Shown piece after piece: positions 35,621-43,951 of a DNA stretch of 64,000 nt. Where the stretch lies: positions 891,501 through 955,500 of the forward strand of contig NZ_LMAF01000002.1 in NCBI RefSeq assembly GCF_001542875.1, read 5' to 3'. The notes under the pieces were generated by a model, which made no database searches, had not been told where the DNA came from, and worked only from the letters and a program-made list of their open reading frames with translations. The translations under genes and the position numbers were made by a program. The DNA is from Erythrobacter sp. YT30 (GTDB lineage Bacteria; Pseudomonadota; Alphaproteobacteria; Sphingomonadales; Sphingomonadaceae). Each line of letters begins with the position of its first letter. The first letter of the stretch is position 1.

Positions 35621-38308
35621 ATGATTGCAGTGCCCTCCCCCAACAACCCTTCTGCCGATCACAAAGTGCGCGCCGTTCTTGGACCAACCAATACGGGCAA
35701 GACGCATCTCGCAATTGAACGAATGTGCGCACATTCTTCGGGAATGATGGGCTTCCCGCTGCGTCTGCTCGCGCGCGAGGTTTATGATCGGGTGCGAGCG
35801 ATCAAGGGCGACAAGGCGGTTGCACTTATCACGGGCGAGCAACGCATAGAACCGCCAGATGCGCGATATTTTTGCTGCACCATGGAAGCAATGGATCGCC
35901 TGGGCGGGGGGCATGCATTCGTCGGCATCGATGAGGCGCAAATCGGAGCGGACCCGGAACGCGGTCATATCTTTACCGACAGGTTTTTGAATGCACGTGG
36001 CCGTGAAGAGACGATGATTTTGGGTTCGGCAACGCTCGAGCCGATGGTCAAGTCGCTAATCCCAGATGCGACATGCGAGGAGCGCCCGCGATTTTCCACG
36101 CTGAGCCATGTGGCACCCGCGAAACTCTCCCGCCTTGCGCCGCGCAGTGCCGTGGTCGCCTTCTCGGTCGAGCAGGTTTACGCCATGGCCGAGGCTTTGC
36201 GTCGGTTTCGCGGCGGCGCCGCAGTTGTGATGGGGGCTCTTTCACCAGAAACGCGAAACAAGCAGGTAGAATTGTTTCAAAATGGTGAAGTGGACTACAT
36301 CGTCGCAACCGATGCGATTGGCATGGGTCTTAATCTCGACCTGCATCATGTGGCCTTCGCAGCGCTCAGCAAATTCGATGGTAAGCGCAAGCGCAGGCTG
36401 ACGCCTGCTGAAATGGCCCAAATTGCCGGACGCGCCGGACGTCACCAACGCGATGGCAGCTTTGGGACACTTGCCGGAGGAGGCGATCGCTCCGGCGCAC
36501 CGCTCGAATTCACGGACGAAGAAGTCTATGCCATCGAAGAACACCAATTCCAGCCCATTACCAAACTGTTTTGGCGCGAGGCGGAGCCGCGCTTTGACAC
36601 GCTTTCCGTGCTGATCGGTGATCTGGAGCGGCGACCACAGGAACAGGCACTGCGAGCGGCCCCGGAAGCGATCGATCTCGCTGTGCTCAAAAGGCTTGCG
36701 GGCGAGCCGATTGCTCAAACTATCAAAGGCTCGGGCCTTGTGCGGCGATTTTGGGGGGCGTGCTCGCTCCCCGATTTCCGACAGCTGGGCGTGGATCCAC
36801 ACGCCCGGTTCGTTGCTCGGCTATGGCAGGATTTGGCGCAGGGCTATCTCGGGGCGGATTTCGTCGCAGCGAGAATTGCAGAGCTTGACCAGACATCGGG
36901 CGACATTGATACGCTGCAAGGCCGGATCGCAGCGATCCGATCATGGGCCTATATTTGCCAGCGACCCGATTGGGTTCTGGCTCGCGATGAAATGGCAGCC
37001 CGCGCTCGAGCCGTTGAAGCCAAATTGTCAGATGCGCTTCACGCGAGGCTGACTGAGAGATTTGTGAATCGAAGGACGACAATACTGATGAAATCCCTGG
37101 GTCAGGATGCAAGTGCATTGCCCGTCACACTTGAAGCTGATGGCCGCATGACCGTCGAAGGCGAGAGCATCGGCAAGCTTGATGGATTCCGCTTTTCTGT
37201 CGATCCTGATGCGACCCTGGCCGATCGTAAGATGCTGCTCGCCGCAGGCGAAAAAGCGCTTCCTGGCATATTGGCAAAGCGAGCAGAGTGGTTGCTCACC
37301 GATGGTCTTGCTGAGCTCACGCTCAAAAATGGCTCGATTGAATGGCAGGGCCGAACTCTGGCTGACATTGCTTTTGGCGATGACTTTGCAGCCCCTCGCA
37401 TTGCCCTGTCGCGCGAGATTGCGATGCTGCCCGATGGACCACGGACAGCGCTTGAAAATGGGTTGAGCGAATGGGTAGCGGCACAGCTCGGACCGTTGGA
37501 ACCTTTGAAAAAGCTCGCCGAGGCAGCTCGCGATCCTGACGCGGGAAGCGAAGCGCGCGCGCTCCTGATTACGCTCGTTGACGCTCGCGGAGTTGTCAGC
37601 CGGGAGAAGGCCGGTCTTCAGCATTTACCGAAGGAGACGCGACCTTTCTTGAGAAGGCTTGGCGTGACTTTCGGCGCGCTGGATATCTTTGCGCGCGACC
37701 TTCTGAAACCGGGGCCGCGCCAGTTGCTTCACAAACTCGGTCTCGACAAACGTCCCCTACAAAAATCGATGTTGCCGGTTTTGGCGGAGAGCAAAAGTTT
37801 GCCAGCAGGATATCGACCGGCCGGCGGACAAGCGATCAGAGTTGATCTGGCCGAGAAGATCCTGCGCGCGGCTTTCGAAGAGCGCGGCAAAGCAATAGAC
37901 GGTCAGCCGGATGGCAGAAAGGAGAAGTCCCCGCGCTTTCGGCTTGATCTTGCTCTGCCCGTTTCAATCGGACTGGAAGAGGAGAACGCCCGCCGATTGC
38001 TGGGAAGCGCGGGCTTCAGACTACACCGTGCAAGGACCTTGGCAGAAGGCGCGCATGGCCCCCTCGCACCCGACTTTTGGACATGGCGGCCCCGCCGTGC
38101 TGGCGATAATCGACGAAGGCAGCGAAGCGCGCAAAAAGCCAAAGGAAAAGGACGGCCAAGTCAAAAGCCAAAAACAAATGCACCAAGCAAGCCAGGCCAC
38201 AATGGTGGTCGCAAGCAGTCTCAGCGGCCAGCCACGCGCAAACCCGACACCGGTCCGGCGAGGGCAAGCGGCGCATTCGACGGATTGGCCGATCTCTTGC
38301 GCAAATGA
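35621..38308 (+). CDS. SUV3-like DExH-box RNA helicase
   Basis: An 895-residue superfamily 2 helicase close to the mitochondrial degradosome helicase SUV3. Motifs are GPTNTGKT (Walker A, 21-28), VGIDEAQ with DEAQ at 104-107 (motif II), ILGSATLEP (motif III), VVAFSVEQVYAMAEALRR, VDYIVATDAIGMGLNL and QIAGRAGRHQ (motif VI). The C-terminal half is alpha-helical, and the last 70 residues are a Lys/Arg/Gln-rich tail that could bind RNA. Alphaproteobacterial homologues are nearly universal but poorly studied; RNA unwinding is inferred. An S4-domain RNA-binding gene follows after 10 bases, then fdxA and carD. Confidence 0.9.
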   Translation: MIAVPSPNNPSADHKVRAVLGPTNTGKTHLAIERMCAHSSGMMGFPLRLLAREVYDRVRAIKGDKAVALITGEQRIEPPDARYFCCTMEAMDRLGGGHAFVGIDEAQIGADPERGHIFTDRFLNARGREETMILGSATLEPMVKSLIPDATCEERPRFSTLSHVAPAKLSRLAPRSAVVAFSVEQVYAMAEALRRFRGGAAVVMGALSPETRNKQVELFQNGEVDYIVATDAIGMGLNLDLHHVAFAALSKFDGKRKRRLTPAEMAQIAGRAGRHQRDGSFGTLAGGGDRSGAPLEFTDEEVYAIEEHQFQPITKLFWREAEPRFDTLSVLIGDLERRPQEQALRAAPEAIDLAVLKRLAGEPIAQTIKGSGLVRRFWGACSLPDFRQLGVDPHARFVARLWQDLAQGYLGADFVAARIAELDQTSGDIDTLQGRIAAIRSWAYICQRPDWVLARDEMAARARAVEAKLSDALHARLTERFVNRRTTILMKSLGQDASALPVTLEADGRMTVEGESIGKLDGFRFSVDPDATLADRKMLLAAGEKALPGILAKRAEWLLTDGLAELTLKNGSIEWQGRTLADIAFGDDFAAPRIALSREIAMLPDGPRTALENGLSEWVAAQLGPLEPLKKLAEAARDPDAGSEARALLITLVDARGVVSREKAGLQHLPKETRPFLRRLGVTFGALDIFARDLLKPGPRQLLHKLGLDKRPLQKSMLPVLAESKSLPAGYRPAGGQAIRVDLAEKILRAAFEERGKAIDGQPDGRKEKSPRFRLDLALPVSIGLEEENARRLLGSAGFRLHRARTLAEGAHGPLAPDFWTWRPRRAGDNRRRQRSAQKAKGKGRPSQKPKTNAPSKPGHNGGRKQSQRPATRKPDTGPARASGAFDGLADLLRK

Positions 38309-38318
38309 GCGAGCCTGA

Positions 38319-38645
38319 ATGAAAGAGAGGGCTCCTGATGAAGCCCCTCAATCCATGCGGATTGATCGTGCGCTCGTCTATCTTCGATTTGCCCGGACCC
38401 GATCGATCGCGCAGGCCATGATCACGCGTCGCACTTTACGCAGGAATAGAAAACATGTGCAGCGCCCAAGTGAGATGATCGCTATTGGCGATGTCCTCAC
38501 CTTGATGATCGGCGGCGAAGTTAGGATAATTGAAATCCTTGCTCTGCCACAGCGCCGCACATCAGCCACACTTGCCAAGTGTCATTATCGCGAGCTTGAC
38601 CGCGGCGAAAGTGACCGTAAAGCGCGTAGCACGCACACAGCTTAA
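38319..38645 (+). CDS. S4-domain RNA-binding protein (Hsp15-like)
   Basis: A 108-residue basic protein with an S4 fold: [62 protein letters not shown]. The family binds structured RNA; Hsp15 recognises 50S subunits carrying stalled nascent chains. The usual Gly of the S4 loop is replaced here by the basic [11 protein letters not shown]. The start is the ATG at 38319, 10 bases after the helicase stop; the ATG at 38355 begins the conserved domain. Its position directly after an RNA helicase suggests a shared RNA job. Confidence 0.85.
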   Translation: MKERAPDEAPQSMRIDRALVYLRFARTRSIAQAMITRRTLRRNRKHVQRPSEMIAIGDVLTLMIGGEVRIIEILALPQRRTSATLAKCHYRELDRGESDRKARSTHTA

Positions 38646-38661
38646 GTATGAAAGCCAAGCA

Positions 38662-39000
38662 ATGACTTATGTCGTCACCGATGACTGTATCAAATGCAAA
38701 TACACCGATTGCGTGGAAGTCTGCCCAGTGGACTGTTTCTACGAAGGCGAGAATATGCTGGTCATCAATCCCAGCGAATGCATCGATTGCGGCGTGTGCG
38801 AACCTGAATGCCCAGCCGAAGCGATTCTGCCCGATACCGAAGACGGTCTCGAAAAGTGGCTTGAACTGAACACCAAGTTTTCGGCCGAATGGCCCAATAT
38901 TACGAGCCAGAAAGAGCCGCCAGCGGACGCCGATGATCACAAGGGTGAAAAGGGCAAATTCGAAAAGTATTTCAGCGCGGAACCTGGCGAAGGCGACTAA
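38662..39000 (+). CDS. fdxA: 7Fe ferredoxin FdxA
   Basis: A 112-residue ferredoxin with a [3Fe-4S] and a [4Fe-4S] cluster. Cysteines appear as [20 protein letters not shown] and [16 protein letters not shown], with the long C-terminal extension typical of FdxA. It carries electrons between redox enzymes; specific partners are unknown. The ATG at 38662 begins the conserved [10 protein letters not shown]. It lies 16 bases after the S4 gene. A GCGCAA/TTGCGC repeat follows the stop. Confidence 0.94.
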   Translation: MTYVVTDDCIKCKYTDCVEVCPVDCFYEGENMLVINPSECIDCGVCEPECPAEAILPDTEDGLEKWLELNTKFSAEWPNITSQKEPPADADDHKGEKGKFEKYFSAEPGEGD

Positions 39001-39279
39001 TTGCGAGGCGCAAAATTGCGCGTGCAGTCCCTGAATCACTCCCACATTAATGCTGGTTGCAACAGCGACTCGCAATTTTGTTGCGATTGTGTTATGTAAA
39101 GGTCCAACCGCTAGTTTCGGGTCTCGATAGCGGCAGGAAAACCAGAAAGGCCGGCACCCTTACGATATCTCCAAAAGACGGTTTTGAACCGGGTGGTGTT
39201 TTCTCCCATTGAAAGCAACCGCACCGGATAACCCTCTCTTTCGGCGAAATTCGGGTGAGGCTCAACGAAAGGAACACGC
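39001..39279 (+). promoter_or_regulatory. carD leader and promoter region
   Basis: No coding frame is supported in these 279 bases. GCGCAA and TTGCGC (39008-39021) form an inverted repeat right after fdxA, and CGCAA/TTGCG recurs near 39072-39086. TTGCGATTGTGTTATGTAAAGG nearby could contain promoter elements (proposed -10 TATGTAAA). A long leader of about 150 bases with a strong AAAGGA site precedes the carD ATG. Confidence 0.4.
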
Positions 39280-39813
39280 ATGGCTAGCAATGAGCCTGCT
39301 TTCACCGTTGGTGACTATGTTGTTTACCCAAAGCACGGCGTTGGCCGTGTAATCGAACTTCAGAATGAAGAAATCGCCGGCATGCAGCTTGAGCTGTATG
39401 TCTTGCGCTTTGAAAAAGAGCGCATGACGCTGCGTGTACCGATGAATAAAATTGAATCGATCGGGATGCGCAAGCTGTCTTCGGACAAGACTTTGAAAGA
39501 GGCAATGGAAACGCTCAAGGGCAAGCCCAAGGTAAAGCGCACCATGTGGTCTCGCCGTGCGCAGGAATACGAAGCGAAAATCAACTCCGGTGATCTCGTA
39601 TCGATCGCCGAGGTGACACGCGATCTTTTCCGCCCGGATGATCAGCCCGAACAAAGCTATTCGGAACGGCAAATTTTCGAGGCTGCATCAAGCCGTCTGG
39701 CACGCGAGCTTGCTGCCATGGAAGAGACTGATGAACCTGCAGCGCTTGAAAAAATCCTCGAAGTGCTGCGCGAACACGCTCCACAATACTACGAGAATAC
39801 CGAAGACAGCTGA
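39280..39813 (+). CDS. carD: CarD family RNA polymerase-binding regulator
   Basis: CarD binds the RNA polymerase beta subunit and stabilises open complexes at ribosomal RNA and other promoters. The 177-residue protein has the N-terminal Tudor-like RNAP-interaction domain (FTVGDYVVYPKHGVGRVIELQNEEIAG...LYVLRFEKERMTLRVPM) and a helical C-terminal DNA-binding domain (RRAQEYEAKINSGDLVSIAEVTRDL...SYSERQIFEAASSRLARELA). AAAGGA lies 7 bases before the ATG. An intrinsic terminator follows at 39841. Confidence 0.93.
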   Translation: MASNEPAFTVGDYVVYPKHGVGRVIELQNEEIAGMQLELYVLRFEKERMTLRVPMNKIESIGMRKLSSDKTLKEAMETLKGKPKVKRTMWSRRAQEYEAKINSGDLVSIAEVTRDLFRPDDQPEQSYSERQIFEAASSRLARELAAMEETDEPAALEKILEVLREHAPQYYENTEDS

Positions 39814-39840
39814 TCTGAAGCTACTCTTCGAAACATCAGC

Positions 39841-39871
39841 AAGGGCTGTCCCGAAATGGGCGGCCCTTTTT
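39841..39871 (+). terminator. intrinsic terminator of carD
   Basis: AAGGGCTGTCCC pairs with GGGCGGCCCTT in an 11-bp stem with two G-U pairs, loop around GAAAT, followed by a run of T from 39867. Confidence 0.92.
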
Positions 39872-39945
39872 GCGTCAATTGCTTGAACTCGCTGACGCGG
39901 TGTATTATATCACCAATACGGTTTGTGTTCAGGTGGAGGAAATTG

Positions 39946-40728
39946 ATGGTCGACCGGATTTTGAAGCGCGCTTTACCCATTGCTGCATTGGGTTTGGGGG
40001 CACTGCTGTCAGGATGCAGCGGCAATGCCAACGTTACCATTAATGGCCAGGATGGCGTGCCCCTTTCCGAACTCGATATGGGCGGTTCTGCTCCTGACGA
40101 ACTGGTTGTGTCTGGTGGAGACAAAGTGATCGTCACTGAAGGAGACGCACTCGATATCACCGTTGAAGGCGACGAAGATTCTGTGGCGGCCCTCCGGTTT
40201 GTACGCGATGGCGATATGATTGGCGTTACGCGCGAGGATGGTTGGAACTCAAAAGGTGCGGCAACTGTGCGCATCACCATGGCGACACCGCGCGAGCTGG
40301 TAATCGGCGGCAGCGGCGAGATAGAAACGCCGGCAGTGGCCAAAGATGCAGAGGCGACCATTGGCGGTTCAGGGAAAATCCAGATCGGCGAACTCGATGC
40401 TGATAGCTTGGAAGTTGCAATGGGCGGGAACGGTGAGATAACCGCTTCTGGCAAGGTCAAGAAGCTCGAAATCTCAATCGGTGGCTCAGGAACCGTGAAC
40501 TTTGATGAGGTCATGGCTGATGATGTCGAGATATCCATTGGCGGTTCGGGAGATGTAGCCCTGCAGTCGAACGGAACAGTAGAAGCCAGCATAGGTGGAT
40601 CAGGCGATATAAACGTCACTGGGAGTGCGAAATGCAGCCTCAGCAGCTTTGGTTCTGGGACGCTCAATTGCAGGCCTGCCGAAACCGCTAGCCCTGCAGA
40701 AGACACCAGCGAAGCGACCGAAGAATAG
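39946..40728 (+). CDS. DUF2807 (GIN domain) lipoprotein
   Basis: A 260-residue lipoprotein: signal peptide with lipobox LLSGC, lipidated Cys at residue 24. The mature part is a DUF2807 beta-helix. It carries six repeats of the type IGGSG or MGGNG spaced about 20 residues apart (GGSGEIE, IGGSGKIQ, MGGNGEIT, IGGSGTVN, IGGSGDVA, IGGSGDIN), each one turn of the helix. The family includes putative auto-transporter adhesin heads, but no autotransporter domain is present; function is unknown. GGAGGAAATTG precedes the ATG at 39946. The Cys near the C-terminus (AKCSL, LNCRP) are unusual. Confidence 0.86.
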   Translation: MVDRILKRALPIAALGLGALLSGCSGNANVTINGQDGVPLSELDMGGSAPDELVVSGGDKVIVTEGDALDITVEGDEDSVAALRFVRDGDMIGVTREDGWNSKGAATVRITMATPRELVIGGSGEIETPAVAKDAEATIGGSGKIQIGELDADSLEVAMGGNGEITASGKVKKLEISIGGSGTVNFDEVMADDVEISIGGSGDVALQSNGTVEASIGGSGDINVTGSAKCSLSSFGSGTLNCRPAETASPAEDTSEATEE

Positions 40729-40794
40729 GGCGGGCTGAACTGCTCGGATTAATCCCGGCTTGCATTGCGAGGCTGCGCACGCGACAAGCTGCTG

Positions 40795-41127
40795 ATGCGC
40801 GCGCTTCCCCTCGTTAGCCTTATCTGTGGCTCTCTCATCCTGTCTGGCTGTTTGGTTCGCACAGCCGCGAATGTGGCAACTGCCCCTGTACGGGTGGCCA
40901 GCAAGGCAGTCGATGTCGCCACAACCAGCCAATCAGAAGCAGACGAGAAGCGCGGGCGCGAAATCCGCAAGCGCGAGGAAAAGCTCGGCAAACTGGAGCG
41001 CGAATACCGCAAGCAGAGCGAGAAATGCGAGGACGGCGACCGCAGCGCCTGCGAAGAGGCGCGAGAGACTTACGCGGAGATCGAGGAACTGCTTCCAACG
41101 ATCCCGGCGGAACCCGAAGAAGACTAA
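40795..41127 (+). CDS. small lipoprotein with charged coiled coil
   Basis: A 110-residue lipoprotein: hydrophobic signal MRALPLVSLICGSLIL with lipobox LSGC, Cys at residue 19. A helical segment rich in Lys, Glu and Arg follows (about 50-100, EKRGREIRKREEKLGKLEREY), with a Cys pair (SEKCEDGDRSACEEA) that could form a disulfide. I recognise no family. It follows the DUF2807 lipoprotein by 66 bases on the same strand, so the two envelope proteins may be co-expressed. The stop overlaps the convergent Sua5-like gene by 4 bases. Confidence 0.75.
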   Translation: MRALPLVSLICGSLILSGCLVRTAANVATAPVRVASKAVDVATTSQSEADEKRGREIRKREEKLGKLEREYRKQSEKCEDGDRSACEEARETYAEIEELLPTIPAEPEED

Positions 41128-42095
41128 TCTAAGGGGGCTGCCGCGCGCCGCAGCCGGTCGTTGATCGCGCGGCCAATCCCCTCATTTGGAATAGGCGCGA
41201 CCGCGATGCGCGCATGATCGGAGATCGCGGCTTGATGGAGTGCGTCATAAAGGCGTGACGCCGCCTCGGCTACGTGGGCATCCGGTGACAAGTCGAAGTC
41301 TGAGCCGCCGCCGCCAAAGCCGATAAAGAATTCACCCGGAAATGCTTCGCGGGCGTTAAGCCGCAAAGGCTTGCCGGGCGAGTAGTGACTGACCAGCTGC
41401 CCTGGAGCCTCGATCACTGAACCCTCCGCTACAGTGGCTTGATCATCCAAACCGACATCGAAGTAGTGCCGATGCAATGCATCAAGATCGACAGGCCCAG
41501 CCCGCAGTTCTTCCCAGCTACCGTTCTCTCTGATTGCAAGAATGCTCGATTCCACCCCCTGATCGCTGGCGCCTCCATCAAGAACGAGATCAATCCGTCC
41601 ATCAAGCGATGCCATCACATGCTGCGCGCTCGTCGGGCTGATAAAGCCGCTGCGATTGGCGGAAGGGGCAGCGAGTGGAAACTCGATGCGATTCAGCAGT
41701 GCCCGCATCACCGGATGTGCGGGCGCACGAAGAGCAACGGTATCAAGTCCTGCTGTGACCGCGGGTGCGAGGGCCGCATCATTTCTCTTTGGCAAAACCA
41801 GCGTCAAAGGGCCTGGCCAATAATTCGTGACCGCTAAATCAGCGTGATCGCTCCACCGGGCATACCTCGCTGCCTGTTCGGTATCGCGCACGTGGACGAT
41901 CAGCGGATTGAAATCTGGTCGTCCTTTCGCAGCGAAAATCTTCGCAACCGCCTCGGGAGAATCGGCCCTTGCAGCCAGGCCATAGACTGTTTCCGTCGGA
42001 ACGGCGACTAGACCGCCAGCCTCAAGGATTCGCGTCGCTCGCGCGATCCCTTCTTCGTCTGCTAAGACCACTTCCGTAGCGTTCTTGTCGCTCAT
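41124..42095 (-). CDS. L-threonylcarbamoyladenylate synthase, Sua5 type
   Basis: This enzyme makes threonylcarbamoyl-AMP for the t6A modification of tRNA position 37. The 323-residue protein has the YrdC core (LEAGGLVAVPTETVYGLAARADSPEAVAKIFAAKGRPDFNPLIVHV, then KRP-like and FPLAAPSANRSG) and the C-terminal Sua5 extension linked by PGQLVSHYSPGKPLRL. The extension distinguishes Sua5 from short TsaC. The ATG at 42095 begins at a proper N-terminus; the frame is open further upstream without similarity. It is divergent from the acyl-CoA dehydrogenase, with 92 bases between starts. Confidence 0.92.
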   Translation of the reverse strand: MSDKNATEVVLADEEGIARATRILEAGGLVAVPTETVYGLAARADSPEAVAKIFAAKGRPDFNPLIVHVRDTEQAARYARWSDHADLAVTNYWPGPLTLVLPKRNDAALAPAVTAGLDTVALRAPAHPVMRALLNRIEFPLAAPSANRSGFISPTSAQHVMASLDGRIDLVLDGGASDQGVESSILAIRENGSWEELRAGPVDLDALHRHYFDVGLDDQATVAEGSVIEAPGQLVSHYSPGKPLRLNAREAFPGEFFIGFGGGGSDFDLSPDAHVAEAASRLYDALHQAAISDHARIAVAPIPNEGIGRAINDRLRRAAAPLD

Positions 42096-42187
42096 GCTTT
42101 GATCGCTATATTCCAAGGCAGACAATGCCAAGATGCGGCGCGAATTGCGCGACCCTTTGCCACACAATTTGAGGGATCTCTTTTACC

Positions 42188-43933
42188 GTGAACACTTATA
42201 CGCCCCCGACACAAGACCAACTCCTAGCCATTCGCGTCAATGCGGGGATCGAAGAGCTTGCTCAGTCTGAGAAGTTTGCTCACGCCGAAGCCGATCTGGT
42301 CGAAGCCATTGTTGAAGGCGTCGGTGCATTTGCAGCCGGTGAATTTGCTCCGCTAAACCGAGTGGGTGATCTTGAGGGCGCTCGCCTCGAAAACGGCGTT
42401 GTGCGGCTGCCCGATGGATTCAAAGAAGCTTACGATTCCTATGTCGAACAGGGCTGGAACGCGATCGCGTCGCCAGAGGATTTTGGCGGACAGGGGTTGC
42501 CATTTACACTTTCATGCAATGTGCTTGAGAACCTGGGCGCTGCCAACATGGCATTCAATTTGCTCCCCATGCTTTCCGTCGGAGCGATTGATGCGCTCGA
42601 AAATCACGGAAGCAAGGATCAACAGGCGAAGTACCTTCCTGAGCTGGTTAGCGGCAAATGGTCTGGCACCATGAACCTGACAGAGCCTGCCGCGGGATCA
42701 GATGTGGGCGCGTTGCGCTCCACGGCCGAACCAATTGAGACCGGCGAACATGTGGGCAAATACAGGATCACGGGTCAAAAGATCTACATCACCTGGGGTG
42801 AGCATGAGCTGGCGGACAATATCATCCACCTCGTATTGGCTCGCCTACCCGGCGCGCCCGAAGGGTCGCGCGGTATCTCGCTCTTTCTCGTGCCAAAATA
42901 CCACGTCAATGACGACGGGTCGCTCGGCAATCGCAATGATCTGCGCTGCGTGAGCCTCGAACACAAGCTCGGTATCAACGCTTCACCCACCTGCGTTATG
43001 AGCTATGGCGACAACGGTGAATGCATTGGTGAGCTAGTAGGTCATGAAAACAAAGGCCTCGCAGCTATGTTCACGATGATGAACAATGCGCGGATTAATG
43101 TCGGCAACCAGGGCAATCAGATCGCCGAACGTGCAACGCAGCAGGCAATTGCTTACGCAATGGACCGCGTGCAGTCCGCGCGTGCGGGATCGCCTGACAA
43201 TTCGCCGATTGCGATCATCGATCATCCTGATGTGCGCCGCATGATCCTGCGGATGAAAGCTCTCACCGAAGGCGTACGCGCTCTTCTTTATTATTGCGCC
43301 GGCCAAGTGGATCGTGGCACCATTGGCGATCAAGCAGCGCAGATGCGCGCGGATATTCTCGTCCCACTGGTCAAAGCGTGGGGCACCGACGCGGGCGTCG
43401 AGGTGGCTGGGATCGGAATTCAGATCCATGGCGGAATGGGCTTTGTCGAAGAAACCGGTGCTGCGCAGCACTGGCGCGATTCGCGGATTGCGCCAATTTA
43501 CGAGGGCACCAATGGTATTCAGGCTGCCGATCTTGTGACGCGCAAGCTGGGTCTCGACGGTGGTGAAGCGATGGTCTCGCTCTTTGAAGACATCGCGCGT
43601 GACGCAGGCGATGCAGAACCTGCGTTGTTCACTCTCGCGGGTGAATGCGCCGGGATCGCGCGTTGGATGCGCGATGAGGCGAGTCTTGATGATCGTCTTT
43701 CAGGCAGCGTTCCCTTCTGCACCATGGCAGCGATTGCTGTTGCGGGTTGGCAGCTGATGAAGCAGGCTGAGGCAGTAGCGAATGGCGCTGCGCCATCGCT
43801 TTCCGAAAGCAAGCCAGTCACGGTCCGCTTCTTCCTTGATCGGATTGTGCCTGAAGCGCTGGGCCTTAAGGCGGGTGCAGTCGGTGGATCTGATCTGCTG
43901 TATGCCCTCCCTGCCGAAAAGCTCGCTGGTTAG
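42188..43933 (+). CDS. acyl-CoA dehydrogenase (DmdC-like branch)
   Basis: A 581-residue FAD enzyme longer than classical acyl-CoA dehydrogenases. It has an extra N-terminal segment with VGAFAAGEFAPLNRVGDLEGARLENGVVRLPDGFKEAY, then NLTEPAAGSDVGALRSTA, KIYITWGEHEL, GINASPTCVM, GIGIQIHGGMGFVEETGAAQHWRDSRIAPIYEGTNGIQAADLV, and a C-terminal extra domain. This size and text match the branch annotated as 3-methylmercaptopropionyl-CoA dehydrogenase (DmdC), though these names are often transferred loosely. The start is GTG at 42188. Substrate assignment needs caution; fatty acyl-CoA is equally possible. Confidence 0.9.
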   Translation: MNTYTPPTQDQLLAIRVNAGIEELAQSEKFAHAEADLVEAIVEGVGAFAAGEFAPLNRVGDLEGARLENGVVRLPDGFKEAYDSYVEQGWNAIASPEDFGGQGLPFTLSCNVLENLGAANMAFNLLPMLSVGAIDALENHGSKDQQAKYLPELVSGKWSGTMNLTEPAAGSDVGALRSTAEPIETGEHVGKYRITGQKIYITWGEHELADNIIHLVLARLPGAPEGSRGISLFLVPKYHVNDDGSLGNRNDLRCVSLEHKLGINASPTCVMSYGDNGECIGELVGHENKGLAAMFTMMNNARINVGNQGNQIAERATQQAIAYAMDRVQSARAGSPDNSPIAIIDHPDVRRMILRMKALTEGVRALLYYCAGQVDRGTIGDQAAQMRADILVPLVKAWGTDAGVEVAGIGIQIHGGMGFVEETGAAQHWRDSRIAPIYEGTNGIQAADLVTRKLGLDGGEAMVSLFEDIARDAGDAEPALFTLAGECAGIARWMRDEASLDDRLSGSVPFCTMAAIAVAGWQLMKQAEAVANGAAPSLSESKPVTVRFFLDRIVPEALGLKAGAVGGSDLLYALPAEKLAG

Positions 43934-43951
43934 GTCTACACCGGCGTTCCG

